Source: Siphlonurus alternatus
Taxonomy: Eukaryota > Arthropoda > Insecta > Ephemeroptera > Siphlonuridae
DNA length: 64,000 nt
Reading direction: 5' to 3'
NCBI GenBank assembly: GCA_949825025.1
Contig: OX463780.1
Location: forward strand, 46,790,979 to 46,854,978
Below the pieces are notes generated by a model that was given only the letters and a program-made list of their open reading frames with translations, was not told the DNA's origin and ran no database searches. Shown in pieces: positions 14,157 to 23,644 of this stretch. Positions within the stretch are counted from its first letter, which is position 1. Each line of letters opens with the position of its first letter. The position numbers and the translations under genes are program-made.

Positions 14157-14993
14157 ATGCTTACGTGCATTTCTCACGTTTTACTACTGGAACTAATTTC
14201 GGAGGCCGCCTCCGATAGTGTCATCACACCAATGATGCCACCTCCGGAGGCCGCCCCCGGTAGTGTCTTCACATCAGTGATCACACCCCCAGAGGCCGCC
14301 TCCAATAGTGTCATCACACCAGTGATGCCACCCCCGGAGGCCGCCTCCAGTAGTGTCTTCACAACAGTGTTCCCACCCCCGGAGGACACCCCAAGTAATG
14401 TCTTCACATCAGTGATCACACCCCCAGAGGCCGCCTCCAATAGTGTCATCACACCAGTGATGCCACCCCCAGAGGCCGCCTCCAGTAGTGTCATCACAAC
14501 GGTGGTTCCACCCCCAAAAGCCGCCCCCAGTAGTGTTAACACAACAGTGGTTCCATCCTCGGAGGTCGCACCCACTAGTGTTAACACAACAGTGGTCACA
14601 TCATCAGAGGTCGCCCCCACTAGTGTTAACACAACAGTGGTCCCATCATCAGAGGCCGCCTCCAGCAATGGAGAACGTATCTTAGAGCCTCCCTGCAGTA
14701 AAACTATTTTACACCTGGGCAGTGATGGTTCTCAATCATTGAGAATATATGAAGACGATCAGGTACAGTCTAATTTTATAAATATGACCCCCTCAATTAG
14801 TCAATCAATTGAATTGAATTCAAATTTTTGTAATTCAAGTCCCACTCGTAGTATGTCTAGTTCTAGTAGTTATTATGAATCTAGTTCAGATTTAAGTGAC
14901 TTTGATGAAAATGATTTTATAGATGCTGAGGATTTTTTCCGCATACAAAAAAAGATGGCAAGGGAGAAAATAATACCTCAGAGTCAGTTTTAA
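14157..14993 (+). CDS. Retrotransposon ORF1 protein (278 aa), repeat-rich
   Basis: ORF1 of the LINE; such proteins usually bind element RNA in the ribonucleoprotein. After about 20 residues it consists of roughly ten tandem 15-residue units of the type VMPPPEAASSSVFTT (residues about 20-170), encoded by 45-nt DNA repeats. A Ser-rich, acidic tail follows (SSDLSDFDENDFIDAEDFF near residues 240-262), then a short basic stretch. I see no CCHC zinc knuckle, esterase domain or clear RRM, so the usual ORF1 signatures are missing. It may use another fold, or the ATG may not be the true start. The stop lies 74 bases before the ORF2 ATG. The repeat also keeps the opposite strand open for 164 codons, which I treat as a shadow. 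Confidence 0.65.
   Translation: MLTCISHVLLLELISEAASDSVITPMMPPPEAAPGSVFTSVITPPEAASNSVITPVMPPPEAASSSVFTTVFPPPEDTPSNVFTSVITPPEAASNSVITPVMPPPEAASSSVITTVVPPPKAAPSSVNTTVVPSSEVAPTSVNTTVVTSSEVAPTSVNTTVVPSSEAASSNGERILEPPCSKTILHLGSDGSQSLRIYEDDQVQSNFINMTPSISQSIELNSNFCNSSPTRSMSSSSSYYESSSDLSDFDENDFIDAEDFFRIQKKMAREKIIPQSQF
14214..14665 (+). repeat. 45-bp tandem repeat inside ORF1
   Basis: About ten imperfect 45-bp units of the form GTGATGCCACCCCCGGAGGC...AGTAGTGTC. The unit is a multiple of three, so array changes keep the frame. Drift between units is mostly single bases. Confidence 0.9.
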
Positions 14994-15067
14994 CTAATGT
15001 AAATAGCATAAACAAAAGACAAATTAACGTTAATAATAATAATGCTACTCCTCATAGATTAAAAATT

Positions 15068-18037
15068 ATGCAAATCAATATTCAACATTTAACAAAAAAG
15101 AAAAAGGCTTCATTTGAAATTGAATTAGAAAAAGAAAATATAGACATAATTTTGATCTGTGAACATGGTCTAAAACATAATGAAATAGAGTCAATTAGAA
15201 TTAAAAACTTTAAATTAATTTCATTTTTTGCAAGAACAAAAAATAAAAGACAATCAGGGGGTGTAGCATTATTTGCAAAAGAAAGTGTCAATATTGATCC
15301 TTTAACAGGGATCAATGTAAATGAAAATATTTTTGAATGTTGCGGAGGAAAAATAAAAACTCCATTATATAATATTTTCATTTTTTCTCTATACAAATCT
15401 CCATCTGCGGATTTTTCAAAATTTTTAGATGAATTTGATACTTTAATTAAATCATTCATGAACAACAAAAAAAAAAATGACGTAATATTTATAGGTGGTG
15501 ATACTAATATTAATATTTGCATAAATAATTCCGCAAGCAAATCTTATTCAGATCTTTTAGAAACATACAATTTAAGTGTGCTAAATTCAATTGAAACTCA
15601 TGATAATAAAAAATCGTCCACTCTCATTGACCATTTAATATGTAATAAAACAGAATTATTTTCATTGCCTGAAACGGTAATTACAAATTTATCAGATCAC
15701 AAATATAATACAATTTTTTTAAATGCACCGCCACAAAACAATAACTGCAGTTCTTCAAACAGTAAATGTCGCTATAGGACAACACGTGTGTTTGATAAAG
15801 CAAGTAAGGATTTATTCATGCAATTATTAATGCGAGAAGATTGGAGTGAACTTCGATCGGCTGATGGAGATTCAGAAAAAAAATGGAAAATATTTTTAGA
15901 TATTTTTATGTACCATTTCAATGAAGCTTTTCCAAAAATCAAGAAAAAAATTTATAATAAAAAAACAACCCCTGCATGGATTAAACACCATCCAGAACTT
16001 GTATTAGAAAGTCAGAATTTAAAAAAAATGTTTATTGAAGCTAAATATCATGATTCCTCAATTATGCCTGAATATAAAAAACTATATAAGTTACACAACA
16101 TTAAGGTAATGAATGCAATAAAAAATTTAAATGATAAAAAAATTAAGGATTCTGACAATAAAGTAAAAACTGCTTGGGATGTTGTGAAATCTGAAACAAA
16201 TTATAATCAAAAAAATAAAAATTCAATTACTGAACTAAACATAAATAATACTATAATCACTAACCCTAATTTAATTTCTAATGAATGTAATAGTTTATTT
16301 GTAAATACTCCAAAAAATTTAGTTACATCAAAATACGGGGAACATAGTCCATCTCAAGTTAACTTGACTACCCCTCCTCCTCCCACCAATTCTAAAAATA
16401 TTCCACCTTTTAAAATTGAAACCATAAACTATTTTGATGTACTAAAAATTATGAAAAGCCTCCCAAATAAAAATGCAGCTGGTCCAGATGATGTACCTTA
16501 CACTGTTATAAAAATTTGTGCTGAACTTATTGCTGTTCCTCTTTCTTTTGTAATTAATCAATCAATTCTAGAAGGTATATTTCCATCATGTTTAAAAATT
16601 TCAAAAGTATACCCCCTTCATAAAAAAGGATGTAAAAATAATATACAAAATTACAGACCTGTTAGTCTGTCATCTGTATTTGCCAAAATTTTTGAAGCTG
16701 TAATGGATATGCAATTTGGTATTTACGAACAAAATAATAAAATTATATCCCCCACACAACATGGCTTTCAGATTAAAAAATCAACTGAAACTGCTATATT
16801 TGAATTTATTAATCCAATTTATGATGATTTAGAAAATAAGAAATACTCAGTTGGACTCTTTTTTGACTTTTCAAAAGCGTTTGATTGCCTCCCTCACGAC
16901 ATTTTTATTACCAAACTTAATGCCATGGGTTGTGATGAGACCAGTTTAAATTTGTTTAAATCCTATCTTAGTGATAGATATCAATATGTTGAAATAAAAT
17001 CAGAACTAAATGGAAATGTTAATCATGAATACAAATCCGACCTTCTACCTGTAACCCTTGGGGTCCCTCAGGGTTCCAAATTGGGCCCCCGTATATACAA
17101 CTTTACCACAAATGATTTGGCATCACACCTCATTGATGCTGATGAGATATCACAATTCGCTGATGATACAAATGCAAAGATCTCAGCAAAAACAGTAAAA
17201 GATTTAGAACTGAGAGCAAATAATACTGTACAACAACTTGTAAATTGGTGTAAATGCAACAGACTATTGTTAAATGTAGATAAAACAGCATTCCTCAGAT
17301 TTCAATTACCAACAAGTAAAGAAACAATAAATATTACAGTTAAACTAGATGGGGATATTATCCAAGAAGCAAGTGATACCAAATTTCTTGGGTTGAATAT
17401 TAATAATACACTAAATTGGGATGTACATTTAAAAGAAATTTCAAAAAAAATAAATAGAGGAAATTTTTTGTTGTATTCATTAAAAAGAATTGTGTCAGAT
17501 CCTACATTACTGTCTGTATATTATGCAAATATATATTCTCATTTAAGCTACTGTATAATAATGTGGGGTAGTGATAATGTTATGTTAAATAGACTGTTTA
17601 TTCTTCAAAAAAGGGCTCTTAAAACAATAAAAGGGTTTAAAAAATATGATTCATGTAGAACATATTTTAGGGAACTGAACATGTTAACTTTACCGTGTAT
17701 TTATATTTACAAATGTGCAATGTATAAAAGACTACATGCTGAGTCATACGATCAAGTTTCCGACATTTCTCCATACAATACAAGAAATAAATCGAAGGTA
17801 GTAGTAAAAAAACACCAATCTGCTTTTTATAAAAATAATCCATATTACCAAACGCATAAAATTCACGATTTTATACCACAATCATTGCGAGATGAAAGTA
17901 GTGATAATGTATTCAAAAATAAACTGAAAACTATCTTAATAAAAAAAGAGTATTACAATATTAAAGAATTTTATTCAGAGGACACAAAAATAACAGATGG
18001 AGATGTAGCAAACTGGAACGTAGCTGACACAGCATAA
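15068..18037 (+). CDS. Retrotransposon ORF2: endonuclease-reverse transcriptase (989 aa)
   Basis: This protein nicks target DNA and primes reverse transcription of the element RNA. The N-terminal APE-like endonuclease (about residues 1-215) shows INIQHL (N4), the catalytic Glu in ICEH (E32), GGVALF (64-69), GGDTNIN (143-149), SSTLIDH (183-189) and the final SDH (209-211). The reverse transcriptase (about 430-740) shows AAGPDDVP, NYRPVSLSS, the first catalytic Asp in FFDFSKAFD (D600), GVPQGSKLGP and the FADD box (D699, D700). After it come LGLNINNTLNWDVHL and a C-terminal region with IYSHLSYCIIMWG, common in CR1/Jockey-type elements. The length is normal for the class and all catalytic residues are present. 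The first-loop motif GDTN in place of the commoner GDFN is a mild variant. It starts at the first ATG after ORF1; stops in frame upstream exclude a fusion. Confidence 0.95.
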   Translation: MQINIQHLTKKKKASFEIELEKENIDIILICEHGLKHNEIESIRIKNFKLISFFARTKNKRQSGGVALFAKESVNIDPLTGINVNENIFECCGGKIKTPLYNIFIFSLYKSPSADFSKFLDEFDTLIKSFMNNKKKNDVIFIGGDTNINICINNSASKSYSDLLETYNLSVLNSIETHDNKKSSTLIDHLICNKTELFSLPETVITNLSDHKYNTIFLNAPPQNNNCSSSNSKCRYRTTRVFDKASKDLFMQLLMREDWSELRSADGDSEKKWKIFLDIFMYHFNEAFPKIKKKIYNKKTTPAWIKHHPELVLESQNLKKMFIEAKYHDSSIMPEYKKLYKLHNIKVMNAIKNLNDKKIKDSDNKVKTAWDVVKSETNYNQKNKNSITELNINNTIITNPNLISNECNSLFVNTPKNLVTSKYGEHSPSQVNLTTPPPPTNSKNIPPFKIETINYFDVLKIMKSLPNKNAAGPDDVPYTVIKICAELIAVPLSFVINQSILEGIFPSCLKISKVYPLHKKGCKNNIQNYRPVSLSSVFAKIFEAVMDMQFGIYEQNNKIISPTQHGFQIKKSTETAIFEFINPIYDDLENKKYSVGLFFDFSKAFDCLPHDIFITKLNAMGCDETSLNLFKSYLSDRYQYVEIKSELNGNVNHEYKSDLLPVTLGVPQGSKLGPRIYNFTTNDLASHLIDADEISQFADDTNAKISAKTVKDLELRANNTVQQLVNWCKCNRLLLNVDKTAFLRFQLPTSKETINITVKLDGDIIQEASDTKFLGLNINNTLNWDVHLKEISKKINRGNFLLYSLKRIVSDPTLLSVYYANIYSHLSYCIIMWGSDNVMLNRLFILQKRALKTIKGFKKYDSCRTYFRELNMLTLPCIYIYKCAMYKRLHAESYDQVSDISPYNTRNKSKVVVKKHQSAFYKNNPYYQTHKIHDFIPQSLRDESSDNVFKNKLKTILIKKEYYNIKEFYSEDTKITDGDVANWNVADTA

Positions 18038-18611
18038 TAATTACTATAGTGAGAAAACCAATATATTAATGTAAAACTTAATTATCATCCATTAAGATCA
18101 TCAAGATAATGTGATACAGTGAAAAAAAAAAAAAAAAAAAGGGAAAAATAACATCAAACATGTGATTGTGGTTAAATTTTCATATTAAAATTTTATAGTT
18201 TTCATAATAATTCATACAAGAAGAGTAAGTGCATCAAGAAACTTATTGTACTGTGAAAAGAAGAAATAAATTATGTGAATATATGACAATTTATGCAAAA
18301 GTGTTTTTTAAATAACTAATTTACTACTAGTAAATTGTTAAAGTAACTAATTATTTTGTCAAGATGTATAGACTTTTAATTGAATTTAAAAGTTGTGTGT
18401 TAAATATATTATGGTGCTAATGTGATGTTTAAAAGGACACAATTTTAATTATTGTATTAATTTTATAGATCATATATATTTTAAATATTGTTTGGGTATA
18501 TGTGTTTAAATTTATTAAATTTAGGCTAATTTTAATTAGAATTAAGTATGTTACATATTTAATGTAATAATTGACGTGATCCATGCTGTACAGCCTATGA
18601 TCGAAATAAAA

Positions 18612-18639
18612 ATTTGAATTTGAATTTGAATTTGAATTT
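18612..18639 (+). repeat. TTTGAA tandem 3' tail of the LINE
   Basis: The element ends in four to five TTTGAA units (AATTTGAATTTGAATTTG...) before CCATGGGTTA. Short 3' repeats instead of poly(A) are typical of CR1/I/Jockey-type elements and fix the 3' boundary and the orientation. Confidence 0.85.
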
Positions 18640-18994
18640 GCCATGGGTTAAATCAATCAGCTGATTAATGTATGATGACGTCACGAACAGCTGACTGCAT
18701 GACCAATGCAAGTGCAAACTCCACGTGGCTAATAAAAAAAAAGCAGTTAATTAGTTCTATTGTTAAGTTTGATAACCGTGTTGCTACCAATTGGTTCCAC
18801 AGAAATAACGTTATATTTAATGTTGGCTTTATAAATTTAATTTGTTGCGCTTTAATGCAATATACATGGTATTATCTGAGGTCTTTAAACTTTATAGAAA
18901 CAAAAATTGCTACAATAGATTTTTAAATGAGAAATTTACAATGCTATACTTTTATAGTTAATAAAATAATGCAATGATTTTTTTCAGTTTATAG

Positions 18995-19043
18995 GCTTGA
19001 TCTCCCCCAATCAATAAAGTTTATTGATTGGGGGAGATCAAGC
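18995..19043. repeat. Perfect 24-bp inverted repeat with 1-base loop
   Basis: Arms GCTTGATCTCCCCCAATCAA and its exact complement run for 24 bases each around a single G. This is close to a perfect palindrome. It has no terminator context (eukaryotic, no U-tract), so the role is unknown. Confidence 0.9.
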
Positions 19044-20116
19044 ATGTGTTTATTTAATATTATATAAGGTATATGTATAACACGACATTTTTAACCATGA
19101 TAGAGGTTTCAACTATACACACTGCACTGCAACTATTATTTGCAATGAAAATTGCACGGCACATCATATCATCATGCAGGTACATACAACAGGGCTGCAG
19201 TTCTATTGAATCACCACGCCCCCTTTCTCCCCTGCAGCTGCAGGTCACGTGACGTGTCAGTGAGGCCCTTGAGGTGATGGAGAGGCAGGGTAGCGAGAGA
19301 GCAAACATCCCCCGTGTAGCTGCGTTTACATGGCGGCTCGTTCACTGACAGAATATACTATATATATAATTTAATGAGAGACCGCGGATCAAACGGGTTT
19401 AAAGACCATATTCACTAACAGCTCGTTATCAGGGAAATGAGATAGGAAACTAAGCTTTACTTGCATTTTTTTTTTTTTTTTAAATCTAAATTTCTATTCG
19501 TCCAATTATTTGCCCATAACAAGTACATACAAATTAGTAATATTGTATGTGATAAGACGCGTCAAAAGGCACATTATATAGGGAAGAAAGATATTTACAT
19601 GATAATTGCGGAATGTTAATACTGTAGAAAATTATATAATGGACAAAACTAATAAAAATAGGTATAAAATAATAAAAAATTGTAGCTATTTTAAAGACCT
19701 GGGTTTCTAAACCTAACCAGGTGGTAATGTCGGGAATTTAACACAAACATTCATCCGACACACCCGCGCCAAATGTAAACACACCTTTATTATGAGGACA
19801 CATTTTTTTTTTTAAAGAGCCGCGTTTTAAACTTTTGAATACTCTAAATATTATTTATGGTTATGACAAGTTCTTTGTCAGAGCCATAACTCCCAAATAT
19901 ATAACATCTTATTCTCTTATGTCATTGTCAAACTACACAATGGCGCATTGAATCGTCCACGGCGAGACGTAATAAATTAAATTTCGTTCCTGAACGACGT
20001 GTGAGGTTCAAAAAAGATAAAAACTCTCCTTCTTTATTCTAACTATATGATTAATTAACAAAATTGAAATCTCTTGTTTTATTTTCATCCAATTATTTTG
20101 CATGATAACATTGTTG

Positions 20117-20217
<101 letters not shown>

Positions 20218-20979
20218 AACGAATGTGTTGGTATCGAAGCTCTAAAAGCTAAGCAATTTGGCCAATTTATACATTGAAATGTATTTTTTTTAAAAGATCC
20301 TATTAAATTTGTATATGGCTGTCCATTTTTACATGGTCAAATAGAATTTAATTGAAATTTCCATTCAGTTTCTTGTATATCTTTCTGCGATATAAGTTGA
20401 ATAAAAACAAGTATAATAAAATTTAGATTTCAATTAAAAAAGTTCACTATTGCTTCCAGCGTCATTAAAATAGCCGAAAAATCTATTGGATTGTATACGA
20501 AAAGAAAAAAAAAAACTGAGAAAAAGAAACAACTTTAACTATAATGCATAGAAAATTAAGTAGCAGTGCAGAGAATTGGTCACAATACTCACTATATCAT
20601 ATATTCAGGGCTTACAAACATTGTTATTGTTTGATTTTTGTTTGATTTTATTTTTTATTTTTAAATTTTCAATTTTAAAAACAATTGTTTACCATAAAAT
20701 TGTGTAGACAGACGACAATAGTAAACTTTATTTTTATTTACATTTTTTACTCAAACACATAAAAAGTGATGCAGTAAGTTAATACAATTAACGTCCCCCT
20801 CTTAAAGTTGATGTCGCATGCCGCAAGTCACTTACTCAAGCCAAAGACCTAATATATAAAGCAACTCCCCTCCATACAGACGTTCATTCGGTTCTACTGG
20901 TCTAATTGAATTGCTCAGAGCGGGGAAGTCGCGTGATTTGTTGTCGGTTTAGGGGGCGCTGTCGGCATCACGTATCTTA

Positions 20980-21099
20980 ATGAGGCCGCACTCGCCGCCG
21001 CCACTGTCGCTTAGCCTAATGGAAGAAGTTACACCAGCTGCCGCCCAAGTGATTCCCTGGGGAACTTACATACACTGCGCACCAATAATTGACCTCTGA
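20980..21099 (+). CDS. Small ORF, possible 5' coding exon (unrecognised)
   Basis: In a GC-rich patch of otherwise AT-rich DNA, an ATG opens 39 codons beginning MRPHSPPPLSLSLMEE. A second in-frame ATG (codon 14) has G at +4. A weak donor-like GTGATT at 21049 would cut the frame in phase 0 after codon 23, which would suit the phase-0 start of the C1 exon at 23539. That makes it a candidate first coding exon of the tensin gene, but the donor is poor and the Kozak context of the first ATG is weak. No domain is recognisable. It may be only a conserved noncoding or promoter segment. Confidence 0.2.
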   Translation: MRPHSPPPLSLSLMEEVTPAAAQVIPWGTYIHCAPIIDL

Positions 21100-21219
21100 C
21101 GTCATTGGTGCACAAATAACATTCGATTACTGCTTTGATTTTGGCAGTCATTATCATCATGTAGTATATAGACTATAGTAAGGAAGGCGTATATACCGAA
21201 TAATTTGATAATATTGGGG

Positions 21220-21464
21220 TGAATTCACAAAGTACTGTAGCCCCACTTTAGCCTCAATTTTTAATACAGGTTAAATCGAATGCTAAACACGGTGCTAAAA
21301 AATGTGGGCTAAATGAGTGCAGTAACGTATCTATTTAACATTAGCACCGATTAAGCCTACATTTAAAGTACCATGTTTGGCCCCTGGTTTAGCACCATTT
21401 TTAATACTCGATTTAACCTGAGATCAAAATCAAGGCTAAAGTTGGGCTATAGTGCTATGTGAAT
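21220..21464. mobile_element. Palindromic MITE, ATTCACAAAGTACTGTAGCCC-ended
   Basis: The left arm (GAATTCACAAAGTACTGTAG, then CACTTTAGCCT and GGTTAAATCGA) is matched inverted by the right arm (TCGATTTAACCTGAG, AAGGCTAAAG, TATAGTGCTATGTGAATGC). The elements in between (GGTGCTAAA/TTTAGCACC type) also pair. Non-autonomous, no ORF. Confidence 0.75.
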
Positions 21465-22924
21465 GCTTCCTATTATATTATATATTTTACTGAAAAGTAA
21501 TCTTGACCACGTGGATGTCATGACAGCATGTTTTGATCATCAAGCTACACCTGATCTTTGCTAGCAGCTGGTCATGCGCACTATAATACTTCAGACATAA
21601 TAGCACTATAATATGATGTATTAGTTTATGCCGGGTGCGGTGTTACTGCACATACAAGCGAACACCCTGCAACCCTGCAATCTTCACACCATCTGGTCAT
21701 AGTCCCTTAAAGTTATTTTAGGATTTTAGTGCATGGTACAACAAATTTCTATTTATATGTATCCCATCAGCATCAGTTTGCAATATGCACGATACTTTTA
21801 CTATATTATTAATATACACTCGCTGCATGCGAATGGAGTAAAATGGATGAAATTATAATTATATAGAAGGAAGAACAATTTTACAGAATGTTTAGAAATC
21901 CTTCAAAAATCTCACAAATTATTATGTCATCGAAAAAAATTGCATCGCGTGCTAAAGCTGCATGTATGGGCCTATAATGAATATTTCATGAATATGCATT
22001 TAAAAAACATTTCAGTCATTAAAATAGAATTAATTTACATAATTAATTAATATTATAGAATTTGTAAGAAGTATTAATAAAATTACAAAACCAGACTTAA
22101 AAAAAAAAAATTAATGTTATTCTGAAATATTCTCTTCATTCGTACCTTTAAAAAAATGTATCCTTCGTCCTTGAATTTTTAATCTTCCTTTAAATTTTGC
22201 ATCATAAATTTTTAAATTTAATTAATGTGTCACTAGAGAGGGGTAATTAAGTTTTTTTTTAATTAAATTAATTTTAATTTTCATGTATATTTCTGTAGCT
22301 GTCACGCAAATAATTTTACTTGAACGCACCAGCTGTTCAAGTTCAAGGCTAATTAAAATACTTAAGTTTTTAATCAATTTGGTGCCGTAAAAATTCCCTG
22401 CATGAGAGAAATCTTCAATTATTGCCAAGAGCTTTAACCAATCTCTCTATATAATACAGATAAATTATTTCGATATAATCCCGCCGTTATATATATAAGA
22501 AGTAAGAGGTTTTTGTCCATCCTGTTATAGTACTTGAATTAATACAGATAGGCTTGTAATAAGAATTTAGAGCAAAATTGATTATTCGAAATTTTATAAT
22601 GCAGACATGAACAGGAAGTCCAGAAACTTTTTACTTCCGGCTAAATCCGGCAACATAATTTGACTGGAGGCTATCTCAATGTTTTATGGCAAGAAATTTG
22701 ACCAAAAATTGTCAGAACTTCCATGTTTCCAAGGGCCACACTCACGCATGTTAAACTTATGGGTAACATTAGTTATACGCTACCGTCACTGGAAAGATAG
22801 AACTACTGCAGTATTTGGTCAAATGTATGCATATAATATAAATGATACGGAGTTCTGTGATAATAAAGTCATTCGGTTTGCTTGGCGGAAATCTTTGCTT
22901 GATATCTTCCACTATCACGCTCAC
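21465..22924. other. Noncoding stretch
   Basis: AT-rich with no supported exon. A 22679-22948 open frame on + has no recognisable content. Confidence 0.4.
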
Positions 22925-23128
22925 TCCTCGAGGGCGGATGTTCAGTGACAGCTGATCGCGCACGTGACATCTCGTGCCAAAGTGCAGCACGTGGCGGAAC
23001 TTCCTCCTGTTTTCACGGGACGTAAACTTCGTCACCTCCTCCCGGGCTCCCGAGTGTCTGCCGGCAGATTCGCCCAGCTGGTCCTTGTCACCACACCTCC
23101 CCCTGTTGTTGAGAATATCCTCGGTGTG
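22925..23128 (-). CDS. Exon-like segment of uncertain strand
   Basis: This GC-rich block is open on both strands. On the minus strand it is bordered by an acceptor-like pyrimidine stretch ending CAAAGTCAG and a donor-like GTGAGC, giving exactly 68 codons in phase 0, with a basic, polar sequence such as KFTSRENRRKFRHVLHF. The + strand frame (about 22952-23170) contains RKLRHLLPGSRVSAGRF and ends at a stop, without a good donor. No domain is recognised in either. It lies 400 bases before the tensin C1 exon, which is on +, so a minus-strand exon would belong to an overlapping gene. It may be a regulatory island instead. Confidence 0.25.
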
Positions 23129-23538
23129 CTGACTTTGGTCCGAGACCAAAAACGAAAGATATTTAGTTGAAAAATGTTAACAGGACTATATAGTGTTTTA
23201 TAAAGTTGAGAAATGGGCTGATATTTAAAGTCATAATAATCGTTATAATTAATACCGAGTACAATTTAATGTCCTTTTGTTGGTAAAAAAAAATAGAACA
23301 AATTCTGTTAATGTTTTTTCATACCTGAAATATTCTTCGACTAATGTATAAAAAAATAATATAAGGATATATGGATTTTTTTTGCAAGATAATATATGAG
23401 CTTGTCAGTTTAATCTGATTTGTGTCGATTGATTCCAAGTAAACACAAAATCTGACAAGACCTATCAATGACCTGAGTTATTAATGACGTGTTCCAACTT
23501 GTTCTCGCCTGTGACGTAACAATTTGTTTTTGTTCCAG

Positions 23539-23644
23539 CCCGGCCAGTTGCAGCAGCACGCGTTCCGGGTCAAGCCGTTACGACGACCGCGACCTTGTCA
23601 CCTTTGTCACCAGCCTGTGGTGCGCCAGGCCAGCTGTTGTCGTG
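23539..23644 (+). CDS. Tns: Tensin-family gene, exon encoding first half of C1 zinc finger
   Basis: Tensins are focal-adhesion adaptors linking integrin tails to actin. This 106-nt exon has an excellent acceptor (TTTGTTTTTGTTCCAG) and donor (GTG|GTGAGT). Read in phase 0 it gives PGQLQQHAFRVKPLRRPRP, then CHLCHQPVVRQASCCR, and one base of the next codon. It contains the first His, the CxxC pair and the next Cys of a C1 domain. The second CxxC pair is completed by the exon at 26678, whose first two bases make the split Val codon. The loop between the CxxC pairs is only ten residues, as in the tensin-2 C1, and shorter than in diacylglycerol-binding C1 domains. The protein start is further upstream. 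The tensin call rests on motif spacing and the CRVC...CEAK ending seen across both exons. Confidence 0.8.

Larger units (their letters stand above)
14157..18639 (+). mobile_element. Non-LTR (LINE) retrotransposon, CR1/Jockey-like, apparently intact
   Basis: The element has two + strand ORFs separated by 74 bases, a 3' UTR of about 600 bases with an A-tract at 18122-18140, and a short tandem 3' tail of TTTGAA units at 18612-18639. No LTRs are present. ORF2 has an apurinic-type endonuclease and a reverse transcriptase without frameshift or internal stop, which suggests recent activity. Clade assignment to the CR1/Jockey group rests on ORF2 layout and the short-repeat tail and is tentative. The listed start is the ORF1 ATG; the true 5' end is upstream and unknown. 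Confidence 0.85.

Noticed and set aside
15082..15540. 152-codon minus ORF inside the LINE
   Set aside because: It is antisense to the conserved endonuclease domain of ORF2, which carries all known motifs.
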